A DNA stretch of 21,141 bases from an uncultured Hyphomicrobiales bacterium. GTDB taxonomy: Bacteria > Pseudomonadota > Alphaproteobacteria > Rhizobiales > Aestuariivirgaceae. Of this stretch, positions 15,115 to 21,141 are shown in pieces. The number at the start of each line of letters is the position of its first letter. Positions within the stretch are counted from its first letter, which is position 1. The stretch covers positions 1-21,141 of the forward strand of contig CAIYXE010000077.1 of the NCBI GenBank assembly GCA_903930095.1. The letters run 5' to 3'. A program made the translations under genes and the position numbers. The notes beneath the pieces were generated by a model that saw only the letters and a list, made by a program, of their open reading frames with translations, made no database searches and was not told the DNA's origin.

Positions 15115-16080
15115 ATGACAGACCGGCGCACATTCTATCCCGCCCTGGAGCCGTTCAACCGCGGCAGGTTGCGGGTTTCCGCCTTGCATGAAATCTATTT
15201 CGAGGAATGCGGCAACCCGCGGGGCAAGCCTGCAGTGGTGCTGCATGGCGGCCCGGGCGGCGGCATTTCACCCTTCCTCCGGCAGATTCACGACCCGCAA
15301 GCCTATCGCATCGTGCTGTTCGACCAGCGCGGCTGCGGGCAATCGACCCCGCATGCCGCCATCGAGGACAATACCACCTGGCATCTCGTTGACGACATGG
15401 AGACGCTGCGCCGTCACCTCGGCATCGAGAAATGGCAGGTGGCGGGCGGCTCCTGGGGGTCCACCCTGGCGCTGGCCTATGCCGAGGCCCATCCCGATCG
15501 CGTGAGCGAACTCATCGTACGCGGCATCTTCACCTTGCGCGAAAGCGAGATCCGCTGGTTCTACCAGCAGGGCGCGGACGCCCTCTTCCCCGAAGCCTGG
15601 GAGACCTTCGTCGCGCCGATCCCTGAGGCTGAGCGCTTCGATCTCCTGGCGGCCTACCACCGCCGCCTCACCGGGCCCGATCCCGTGGAACAGCTGGACT
15701 GCGCGCGCGCATGGAGCCAGTGGGAAGGCGCCACCCTGTCGCTGCTGCCGGATGAAAAGCGCGTGGCCGAGTTCGGCACAGAACGCTTCGCCCTGGCCTT
15801 TGCGCGGATCGAATGCCACTATTTCATGAACCACGGCTTCTTCCGCCAGGACGGGCAGCTGCTGGCGCAAGCCCACCGGCTGAGCGCCATACCCGGCGTC
15901 ATCATCCAGGGACGCTACGACGTGGTGACCCCGCCAGTCACCGCCTGGGACCTGCACAAGGCCTGGCCCGAGGCGGCGTTCATCATGGTGCCGGATGCGG
16001 GCCACACGGCCACCGAACCCGGGATCACCGATGCGCTCGTCCAGGCCACCGACAAGTTTCGATATGCAGAAAACGCATAA
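15115..16080 (+). CDS. pip: Prolyl aminopeptidase (proline iminopeptidase)
   Basis: A 321-residue cytosolic alpha/beta-hydrolase that removes N-terminal proline from peptides. The oxyanion-hole loop HGGPGGG (44-50), the FDQRGCGQSTPH segment (69-80), the nucleophile Ser113 in GGSWGS, Asp269 in GRYDVVTPP and His297 in PDAGH are all present, with the standard length and alpha-helical cap between. The family-specific RGCGQS and NTTWHLV elements separate it from general hydrolases. ATG 15115 gives the usual N-terminus (YPALEPFNRG); the ribosome site is weak (AGGCAG close upstream). It is divergent from mscL with a gap of about 120 bases that must hold both promoters. A hairpin follows its stop. 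Confidence 0.95.
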   Translation: MTDRRTFYPALEPFNRGRLRVSALHEIYFEECGNPRGKPAVVLHGGPGGGISPFLRQIHDPQAYRIVLFDQRGCGQSTPHAAIEDNTTWHLVDDMETLRRHLGIEKWQVAGGSWGSTLALAYAEAHPDRVSELIVRGIFTLRESEIRWFYQQGADALFPEAWETFVAPIPEAERFDLLAAYHRRLTGPDPVEQLDCARAWSQWEGATLSLLPDEKRVAEFGTERFALAFARIECHYFMNHGFFRQDGQLLAQAHRLSAIPGVIIQGRYDVVTPPVTAWDLHKAWPEAAFIMVPDAGHTATEPGITDALVQATDKFRYAENA

Positions 16081-16088
16081 CTGAGCAG

Positions 16089-16112
16089 GCAGCCGCAGCG
16101 TGGTGCGGCTGC
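16089..16112 (+). terminator. Hairpin after prolyl aminopeptidase gene
   Basis: GCAGCCGCA (16089-16097) and TGCGGCTGC (16104-16112) form a perfect 9-bp stem with a six-base loop, eight bases after the stop codon. The following bases AATTCACTC are not a T tract, so termination may be weak. Confidence 0.5.
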
Positions 16113-16189
16113 AATTCACTCACAATTCGACACCATATGGGCCGCAACACAGAAAACGCAGTCCCCTTCTTCAATTCGTGAGGCAACCC

Positions 16190-16327
16190 ATGATCGTCTT
16201 TTCCGCCATGCGCGACTTCGCCGATGGCCTGACCCGCGGCCTGGCCCTTTTCCTGACTGAACGGCAGGACACGACTGCGCGCACCTTGTCGCCGGCCCGC
16301 CACGGCAAGCCGCAAAACCTCAAGTAG
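16190..16327 (+). CDS. Candidate 45-residue small protein
   Basis: A short frame starting at ATG 16190 with GTGAGG (16178-16183) six bases upstream, a better ribosome site than many genes here. The product begins MIVFSAMRDFADGLTRGL and continues ALFLTERQDTTART: an amphipathic N-terminal helix and a basic, polar tail (ARHGKPQNLK). The codon choice is GC3-rich like its neighbours. I do not recognise the family, although short proteins with this layout occur in alphaproteobacteria. It sits 109 bases after the aminopeptidase and is followed by a hairpin at 16337-16365. An alternative start is ATG 16208. It may be a chance frame. Confidence 0.45.
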   Translation: MIVFSAMRDFADGLTRGLALFLTERQDTTARTLSPARHGKPQNLK

Positions 16328-16336
16328 AAACTCAGC

Positions 16337-16365
16337 GGCCGGCTGGCCTCAAAATCGGCCCGGCC
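16337..16365 (+). terminator. Hairpin after the small ORF
   Basis: GGCCGG-ct-GGCC (16337-16348) can pair with GGCC-c-GGCC (16357-16365) across an eight-base AT-rich loop, ten bases after the small ORF stop. No T tract follows; it could be a weak terminator or a stabilising 3' hairpin. Confidence 0.35.
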
Positions 16366-16536
16366 TCCAAATCGCCACGGATCGCCCCCGTTCCAGCCGG
16401 GATTGGCTGTCAATCTGATCATCAGAGGGTGATTGGGCAGCCGGAACAAATGCCCGCTTGCCGCGTCGATGGACGCAATACGCATTCATATTGGCCTGCA
16501 TGGCTCCTGTCGCCGTCCCGAGTCGTGAAGGCCATG

Positions 16537-16579
16537 GGCCCGTTCGTACCCTGCCGGTGCGAGCGGGCCACTTTTCTTC
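16537..16579 (+). terminator. Terminator-like hairpin just upstream of rmuC
   Basis: GGCCCGTTCG (16537-16546) and CGAGCGGGCC (16560-16569) pair over ten positions with one G-U, loop 13 bases, followed by ACTTTTCTTC. It ends about 30 bases before the rmuC ATG, so it could stop read-through from the aminopeptidase side or act as an attenuator in the rmuC leader. Confidence 0.45.
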
Positions 16580-16609
16580 AGGACGGCGAATCGGTTTAGG
16601 CTTCCCGCC

Positions 16610-17722
16610 ATGGACCTTGACCGCGCCCTGATCGTGATCGGCGGCAACCCCGTCACACTGCTTGATGCCATAACAGCTGCAGCGATCTTCGCGCTGCTTC
16701 TGCTGATCGCGGCCGTGGTCCTGTCATGGCGGGCGCAGGCCAACCGCCAGGCAGGCCTGCGGCGCACGGTGGAACTCGAATACCGCATCGCCGAACTCTC
16801 CGGCGCACTCAAAAGCCTTGTTGAACAGTCGCATGGCTCGCAGATCCAGCTCGCCTCAGCACTGGACGAGCGGCTCGAGCAGGCCTCGGCCCGCACCGGG
16901 CAATCGCTGAACCAGCTGCATGAGCGCCTCGCCGTCATCGACGCGGCGCAGAAGAACATCACAGCGCTTTCCAGCGAGATGCTGACCCTCAAGGACATTC
17001 TCTCCAACAAGCAGTCGCGCGGCGCCTATGGCCAGGCCCGCATGGAGGCCATCATCCGCGACGGGCTTCCCAACAACGCCTATGCCTTCCAGGACACGCT
17101 GAGCAACGGCACCAGGCCGGACTGCCTCGTTTCGCTTCCCGACTCGCAGATCAGGCTGGCGATCGATGCCAAGTTTCCGCTCGAGGCCTTCAACGCCATC
17201 AAGACGGCGCGCGGCGAGAACGAGCTGCGCAACGCCGAGGCGCGGCTCCGGGGCGACGTGCTGAAGCACGTGAAGGACATTGCAGAGAAATATCTCCTCG
17301 CCGGCGAAACACATGAGACGGCCATCATGTTCGTGCCATCCGAAGCCGTTTACGCCGAGCTCTATGAGCGCTTCGAGGACGTGATCCAGAAGGCGCATCG
17401 TGCCCGCGTCATCATCGCGTCTCCAAACGTGCTGATGCTGCTGGTGCAGACGCTTCAGGCCATCTTCAAGGACGCCCGCATGCGCGAGCAGGCGGGCCTC
17501 ATCAAGGTGGAGGTCACGCGGCTGCTCGAGGATGTCGCCCGCCTGAAAGACCGCGTCGGCGAATTGCAGAAGCATTTCGGGCTTGCCGTCAGCGACCTCG
17601 AGAAACTCGGCATCTCGGCAGAAAAGGTCACGCGCCGGGGCTTGCGCATCGAGAGCCTTGACCTGCAGCAGCCGGAAACCGCCGTCGAGGTGGTGCGGCC
17701 CAAGCTCGTCGAGCGGACGTGA
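16610..17722 (+). CDS. rmuC: DNA recombination protein RmuC homologue
   Basis: A 370-residue protein of the RmuC family, linked in E. coli to limiting recombination at inverted repeats. There is an N-terminal transmembrane anchor (about residues 18-40, AITAAAIFALLLLIAAVV), then a coiled-coil region (about 45-125, rich in Glu, Gln and Leu), then the conserved nuclease-like domain with LSNKQSRGAYGQ, RPDCLVSLP and IDAKFPLEAF, whose Asp-x-Lys resembles a PD-(D/E)xK site. The C-terminus has further helical heptads. ATG 16610 has a weak ribosome site; the protein starts with the expected short N-terminus. It is shorter than E. coli RmuC (about 475 residues), as is common in alphaproteobacteria. It appears to be transcribed from its own promoter behind the hairpin at 16537-16569. 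Confidence 0.94.
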   Translation: MDLDRALIVIGGNPVTLLDAITAAAIFALLLLIAAVVLSWRAQANRQAGLRRTVELEYRIAELSGALKSLVEQSHGSQIQLASALDERLEQASARTGQSLNQLHERLAVIDAAQKNITALSSEMLTLKDILSNKQSRGAYGQARMEAIIRDGLPNNAYAFQDTLSNGTRPDCLVSLPDSQIRLAIDAKFPLEAFNAIKTARGENELRNAEARLRGDVLKHVKDIAEKYLLAGETHETAIMFVPSEAVYAELYERFEDVIQKAHRARVIIASPNVLMLLVQTLQAIFKDARMREQAGLIKVEVTRLLEDVARLKDRVGELQKHFGLAVSDLEKLGISAEKVTRRGLRIESLDLQQPETAVEVVRPKLVERT

Positions 17723-17792
17723 CCCCACGGAATTGGCGCCAGGGCTGCGGCCCGTGCAATAATCACACGATAAAGCTTTGAGGATGGATATC

Positions 17793-18809
17793 ATGATGAA
17801 GGCAGTCGGCTACAGGAATGCGGGTCCGGTTTCGGACAGTCAGGCGCTGGAGGACATCGAGCTTGCGGTGCCTTCTCCCACCGGGCGCGATATCCGCGTG
17901 GCAGTGCGCGCGGTCTCGGTCAATCCGGTGGACACCAAGATCAGGCGCGGTGTTGCGCCATCGCCGGGCGAGTACAAGGTGCTGGGCTGGGATGCCGCAG
18001 GCGTGGTTGATGCCGTGGGGCCGGAGGCAACCCTGTTCAAGCCGGGGGACGAGGTGTTCTACGCAGGCTCACTCGACCGGCCCGGCACCAACAGCGCGCT
18101 GCACATCGTCGATGAGCGGATCGTCGGCCGCAAGCCGCGCAACCTGACCTTTGCCGAGGCCGCCGCCCTGCCGCTGACCGCCATTACCGCATGGGAGGCG
18201 CTGTTCGACCGGCTGAAGGTCACCGATCCCACGCCTGAAGGGGGAGGATCGATCCTCGTCGTGGGTGGCGCGGGCGGTGTGGGCTCGATCGCGATCCAGA
18301 TCCTGCGGCAGCTGACCGGCCTCACCATCATCGCCACGGCCTCGCGCCCCGAAACCCAGGCCTGGGTCAAAGAGATGGGCGCGCACCATGTGGCCGACCA
18401 CCGCAAGCCGCTGAACGAGGAGTTGGGCCGGCTGGGCCTCCCGGCTCCGGGCTTCGTGTTCTCCACCACCGAAACGGACAAGCACCTTGATGCGATCGTC
18501 GAGCTGATGGCGCCGCAGGGCCGCTTCTGCCTCATCGACGATCCGCCGCCGCTCGACATCATGAAGCTGAAGCGCAAGAGCCTGTCGCTGCACTGGGAGC
18601 TGATGTTCACGAGGCCCCTCTATGGCACCGCCGACATCGAGGAGCAGCACAGGCTTCTCAACCGCGTGTCCGCCATGGTGGAAGAGAGCAAGATCCGCAC
18701 CACCATGTCCGCCCATTTCGGCGCCATCACCGCGGCAAATCTGCTGAAGGCACACGCCCTCATCGAAAGCGGCTCCGCACGCGGCAAGATCGTGCTGGAG
18801 GGTTTCTGA
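17793..18809 (+). CDS. Zinc-free alcohol dehydrogenase/quinone oxidoreductase family protein (MDR superfamily)
   Basis: A 338-residue medium-chain dehydrogenase/reductase. SVNPVDTKIRRG (42-53), VLGWDAAGVV, YAGSLDRPG and the cofactor loop GGAGGVG (148-154) match the 'zinc-binding alcohol dehydrogenase family' branch that reduces quinones or enones with NAD(P)H. The cysteine ligands of catalytic and structural zinc are missing, so the name is misleading and the protein is probably zinc free. ATG 17793 is chosen with GAGG (17780-17783) nine bases upstream; ATG 17796 is almost equally good, while the TTG at 17778 and ATG at 17784 fall on the ribosome site. It stands alone, 70 bases after rmuC, and is followed by a long inverted repeat. 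Confidence 0.9.
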   Translation: MMKAVGYRNAGPVSDSQALEDIELAVPSPTGRDIRVAVRAVSVNPVDTKIRRGVAPSPGEYKVLGWDAAGVVDAVGPEATLFKPGDEVFYAGSLDRPGTNSALHIVDERIVGRKPRNLTFAEAAALPLTAITAWEALFDRLKVTDPTPEGGGSILVVGGAGGVGSIAIQILRQLTGLTIIATASRPETQAWVKEMGAHHVADHRKPLNEELGRLGLPAPGFVFSTTETDKHLDAIVELMAPQGRFCLIDDPPPLDIMKLKRKSLSLHWELMFTRPLYGTADIEEQHRLLNRVSAMVEESKIRTTMSAHFGAITAANLLKAHALIESGSARGKIVLEGF

Positions 18810-18821
18810 CCGGGCTGTCGA

Positions 18822-19005
18822 TTAGCGCGGCAGGCGATCAGTTGAGATCAACTCCCAGTTCTCACCGTCATGCCAGCGAAAGCTGGCATCCCGCTTTTAT
18901 TGCAGCACATGCAGACCGAAAGCGGGACCCCAGCTTTCGCTGGGGTGACGGGAAGAATGGAGTGCACGTATTCCAGTGATCTCAACTGACAGCCCGCCGC
19001 GCTAA
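18822..19005. repeat. MITE-like long inverted repeat with internal hairpins
   Basis: This 184-bp element has ends TTAGCGCGG (18822-18830) and CCGCGCTAA (18997-19005), perfect complements. Further in, TCAGTTGAGATCA (18838-18850) pairs with TGATCTCAACTGA (18977-18989), 13 of 13. At the centre two palindromes face each other: ATGCCAGC/GCTGGCAT (18870-18889, loop GAAA) and ACCCCAGC/GCTGGGGT (18927-18946, loop TTTC), themselves arms of a larger repeat from CCGTCA through CCCGCTTT. Between these blocks the arms do not match. It contains no reading frame. The right end covers the recR stop codon. Confidence 0.8.
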
Positions 19006-19607
19006 AGCGGCCGCCGTGCCCTGATCGCCTGCATCAGCGTGCCTTCGTCGAGGTAGTCGAGTTCGCCGCCGACCGGCACGCCATGGGCAAGGCGGGAGGC
19101 GGCGATCCCGAGGGCCTTGAGGCGCTCGGTGATGTAATGGGCGGTGGTCTGGCCTTCGACGGTGGCATTGAGCGCCAGCACCACTTCCTTCACGCCGCCC
19201 GCGCCTGCGCGCGCGATCAGGGTGTCGATGCTCAGGTCCTCCGGCCGGATGCCCTCGATCGCCGAAAGCGTGCCGCCCAGCACGTGGTAGAGGCCGTTCC
19301 AGGCACCCGCGCGCTCCAGCGCCCAGAGATCTCCCACTTCCTCGACGACGCAGAGCGTGCTGCGGTCACGGCGCGGGTCGGTGCAGAGCGTGCAGGGATC
19401 GACGGTGTCGACGTTGCCGCAGTCCGAGCAAACGGTCACCTTGTCGCGCGCCTCCGCCATGGCCGCGGCGAGGGGCACGAGAAGGCGCTCACGGTTCTTG
19501 ATGAGATGAAGGGCGGCACGCCTGGCCGAGCGGGGGCCAAGCCCCGGCAGCTTGGCGAGGAGCTGGATCAGCCGCTCGATCTCGGGCCCCGTGGTGCGGC
19601 GCGACAT
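19002..19607 (-). CDS. recR: Recombination protein RecR
   Basis: A 201-residue DNA-binding protein of the RecFOR pathway, which helps load RecA at single-strand gaps. It has the N-terminal helix-hairpin-helix ([14 protein letters not shown]), the four-cysteine zinc site at Cys60, Cys63, Cys72 and Cys75, and the Toprim domain starting at [14 protein letters not shown]; the usual C-terminal ring-forming region ([19 protein letters not shown]) is complete. ATG 19607 overlaps the ybaB stop by one base (TGATG). The TAG stop lies inside the terminal sequence of the adjacent inverted repeat, so the last residues (RRPL) may have been set by that insertion. Part of the conserved dnaX-ybaB-recR operon. 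Confidence 0.97.
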   Translation of the reverse strand: MSRRTTGPEIERLIQLLAKLPGLGPRSARRAALHLIKNRERLLVPLAAAMAEARDKVTVCSDCGNVDTVDPCTLCTDPRRDRSTLCVVEEVGDLWALERAGAWNGLYHVLGGTLSAIEGIRPEDLSIDTLIARAGAGGVKEVVLALNATVEGQTTAHYITERLKALGIAASRLAHGVPVGGELDYLDEGTLMQAIRARRPL

Positions 19608-19930
19608 CAGAAGGGCAGCTTGAAGCCCGGCGGCAGCGGCAGCCCGCCGGTGACGGACTTCATCTCCTCCGCCATCATGGCCTCCGACTTGTTCTTCGCA
19701 TCGGTATGGGCGGCGATGATGAGGTCTTCGAGGATGTCCTTCTCCTCAGGCTTCAGCAGCGACGGGTCGACTGCCAGCGCCGTCATCGCGCCCTTGCCGG
19801 AAAGCGTCACCTTGACGAGGCCGCCCCCGGACTGGCCCGTGACCGTGGCCTGCTCGAGCTTCGCCTGCATCTCGGCCATGCGCGACTGCATGGCCTGGAC
19901 TTGCTTCATCATGTCACCGAGGTTCTTCAT
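19607..19930 (-). CDS. ybaB: YbaB/EbfC family nucleoid-associated protein
   Basis: A 107-residue DNA-binding protein that acts as a dimer and is almost always encoded between dnaX and recR. The N-terminal helix is Met/Gln rich ([20 protein letters not shown]), followed by [13 protein letters not shown] and the [15 protein letters not shown] segment typical of the family, ending in a short Gly/Pro-rich tail ([13 protein letters not shown]). ATG 19930 is chosen because it gives the standard MKNLG start; it overlaps the end of dnaX by 17 bases. The stop overlaps the recR start by one base, so translation is likely coupled through the operon. Confidence 0.95.
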   Translation of the reverse strand: MKNLGDMMKQVQAMQSRMAEMQAKLEQATVTGQSGGGLVKVTLSGKGAMTALAVDPSLLKPEEKDILEDLIIAAHTDAKNKSEAMMAEEMKSVTGGLPLPPGFKLPF

Positions 19931-21141
19931 CGCTCTCACTCATGCTGGGGGGAAGGATCGTCTGGTCCGGCTCCTTGACGTCAATGATCTCGGCACCAGG
20001 GAAGCGCTTCAGCACGGCCTGGACCTCCGGGTGCTCGCGCGCCATGATGAACAGGCTGTCGCGGCTTTCCTGGCGCTGGCGGGACACCGGCTTATCGCCG
20101 CCGTCCTTTGCCACCATGACCATCCAGCGCATGCCGGTGAAGGCCTCGAGCTTCCGCGCAATCTCGCCGGGAAGGCCCGGATGGGCGCCGGGCTCGAGTG
20201 CGATTTCGAGCTGGCCGGGCGCCACGCGGATGGGCCGCACCAGGCTTTCGAGATCGGACTTGAGCTTGATGTCGCGCTTCTCCTGGGCAAGTTGCAGGAG
20301 GTCCTGCAGGCTTGAGAAGGCGCGCGTTTCCGTCTGAACCGGCTGCGGCGATGGCGATGGCTTCACGGCAAGGGCAGCCTGTGCCTCGGAAGAGGCATCC
20401 GCCCCGCCGCCACGCAGGAGTTCACGCGCGCTGATGGGCACGACACGATCTGAGGGCGGGGCCTGCTTCACCAGCTTCGCCAGTTCCTCGCCGCCGGGAA
20501 GATCGGCGGCATGGGCGAGCCTGATCAGCACCATTTCGGCGGCCATCAGCGGTTCGGCGTGAAGCTCCGCCTCGCGGATTCCTTTCAGCAGCATGGACCA
20601 GGCGCGCGTCAGATGCGCCATGCCGCAGTCCTTTGCATGTGCAGCACCACGTGTCTTTTCGGCTTCAGTGCGGGAGGTGTCGGCCAGCGCCCCCTCCTTC
20701 ACCACCTTGAGGCGCGTGACCCAGTGCACGTAATCGGCCAGGTCGCTCAGGATGGTGGGGGGATCTCCGCCCTCCCTGTACTGCTGCTCGATCTCCTCGA
20801 TCGCGGCCCTGGCATCGCCCGACATCACCGCCTGGAACAGGTCGATGATGCGGGAGCGGTCCATCAGCCCCAACATGGTGGCGACGTCCGGAGCCTTCAC
20901 CCGGCCTTCGCCATAGGCAATCGCCTGGTCGAGCAGCGACAGGCCGTCACGCACGGAGCCTTCTGCCGCACGCGCGATCATGGCCAGCGCGTCGGCTTCT
21001 GCCGCCACACCTTCCTTTTCTGCGATGCCGGCATAATGCGAGGCGAGCAGGGCCGCATCCAGCCGCTTCAGGTCGAAGCGCTGGCAGCGCGACAGGATGG
21101 TGACGGGAACCTTGTTGATCTCGGTCGTGGCGAAGATGAAC
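19914..21141 (-). CDS. dnaX: DNA polymerase III subunit gamma/tau, 5' end outside window
   Basis: The frame is open to the right edge, so the N-terminal ATPase part with Walker A lies beyond it. The first visible residues, FIFATTEINKVPVTILSR then CQRF, are the sensor-1 and SRCQRF arginine-finger region of the clamp loader, followed by GSVRDGLSLLDQAIAYG (sensor 2) and the domain III helices. The remaining ~250 residues form the tau-type tail with an Ala/Pro-rich linker and a C-terminal domain ending SDEEPR. GTG 21008 is an internal valine, not a start. The protein is the clamp-loader subunit that ties polymerase III together. No slippery heptamer for a gamma product was recognised in the part seen. 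Overlaps ybaB by 17 bases. Confidence 0.96.
   Translation of the reverse strand, partial: FIFATTEINKVPVTILSRCQRFDLKRLDAALLASHYAGIAEKEGVAAEADALAMIARAAEGSVRDGLSLLDQAIAYGEGRVKAPDVATMLGLMDRSRIIDLFQAVMSGDARAAIEEIEQQYREGGDPPTILSDLADYVHWVTRLKVVKEGALADTSRTEAEKTRGAAHAKDCGMAHLTRAWSMLLKGIREAELHAEPLMAAEMVLIRLAHAADLPGGEELAKLVKQAPPSDRVVPISARELLRGGGADASSEAQAALAVKPSPSPQPVQTETRAFSSLQDLLQLAQEKRDIKLKSDLESLVRPIRVAPGQLEIALEPGAHPGLPGEIARKLEAFTGMRWMVMVAKDGGDKPVSRQRQESRDSLFIMAREHPEVQAVLKRFPGAEIIDVKEPDQTILPPSMSESDEEPR

Noticed and set aside
16171..16485. 104-residue minus-strand frame opposite the small ORF and its 3' gap
   Set aside because: No ribosome site, basic low-complexity second half that mirrors the plus-strand small ORF, and it reads through two hairpins.
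16449..16600. About 49-residue plus-strand frame upstream of rmuC
   Set aside because: Only GGAA three bases before the ATG, atypical Cys/Trp content, and it runs through the terminator-like hairpin.

Overview
The window is a high-GC stretch of chromosome from an alphaproteobacterium, most likely Hyphomicrobiales (Rhizobiales) or a near relative. This is inferred from several things: gene content (a pyrrolysine-free MttB-family methyltransferase, a fold-III ornithine decarboxylase behind a long structured leader, a DUF4112 protein, the dnaX-ybaB-recR cluster), the codon bias, and a palindromic intergenic repeat built on CCAGCGAAAGCTGG. No phage, insertion sequence, CRISPR array, tRNA or rRNA gene was seen.

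Layout. Positions 1-6789 (+) hold six tightly packed genes: the 3' part of a vanadium-dependent haloperoxidase, an exported FG-GAP/ASPIC-UnbV (CRTAC1-like) protein that starts on the haloperoxidase stop codon, and then a YnjB-YnjC-YnjD type ABC importer (substrate-binding protein, fused double permease, ATPase) whose last gene overlaps a YnjF-like CDP-alcohol phosphatidyltransferase. Four of the five junctions overlap, which suggests translational coupling. A structured ~255-nt leader at about 6853-7108 precedes an ornithine decarboxylase (7109-8245, +) and may be the alphaproteobacterial speF-type regulatory RNA. A GNAT acetyltransferase follows. The 370-nt convergent gap after it (8870-9242) is almost entirely inverted repeats and a strong terminator.

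Positions 9243-13434 form a divergent catabolic-looking island. An APC-family amino acid permease and a coupled SDR dehydrogenase lie on the minus strand, and an MttB-family (trimethylamine or betaine) methyltransferase lies on the plus strand. The 311-nt divergent region between them contains two good palindromes. A plausible but unproven reading is uptake, demethylation and oxidation of a quaternary amine or amino-acid-like compound.

Positions 13444-14995 (-) carry a two-gene unit (DUF4112 protein plus a small two-helix membrane protein) with a recognisable sigma-70-like promoter, then a 235-nt highly structured gene-free segment bounded by two minus-strand terminators, then mscL. Positions 15115-18809 (+) carry prolyl aminopeptidase, a probable 45-residue small protein, rmuC, and a zinc-free quinone-oxidoreductase-like enzyme. 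A ~184-bp long inverted repeat (18822-19005) sits between that gene and recR, and recR's stop codon lies inside the repeat end. The window closes with recR, ybaB and the 3' part of dnaX on the minus strand, a conserved replication/repair cluster.

The items most worth a second look are the ABC importer coupled to a phospholipid-type synthase next to a haloperoxidase, the ODC leader RNA, the unexplained structured segment at 14301-14535, the divergent MttB island, and the MITE-like repeat at recR.
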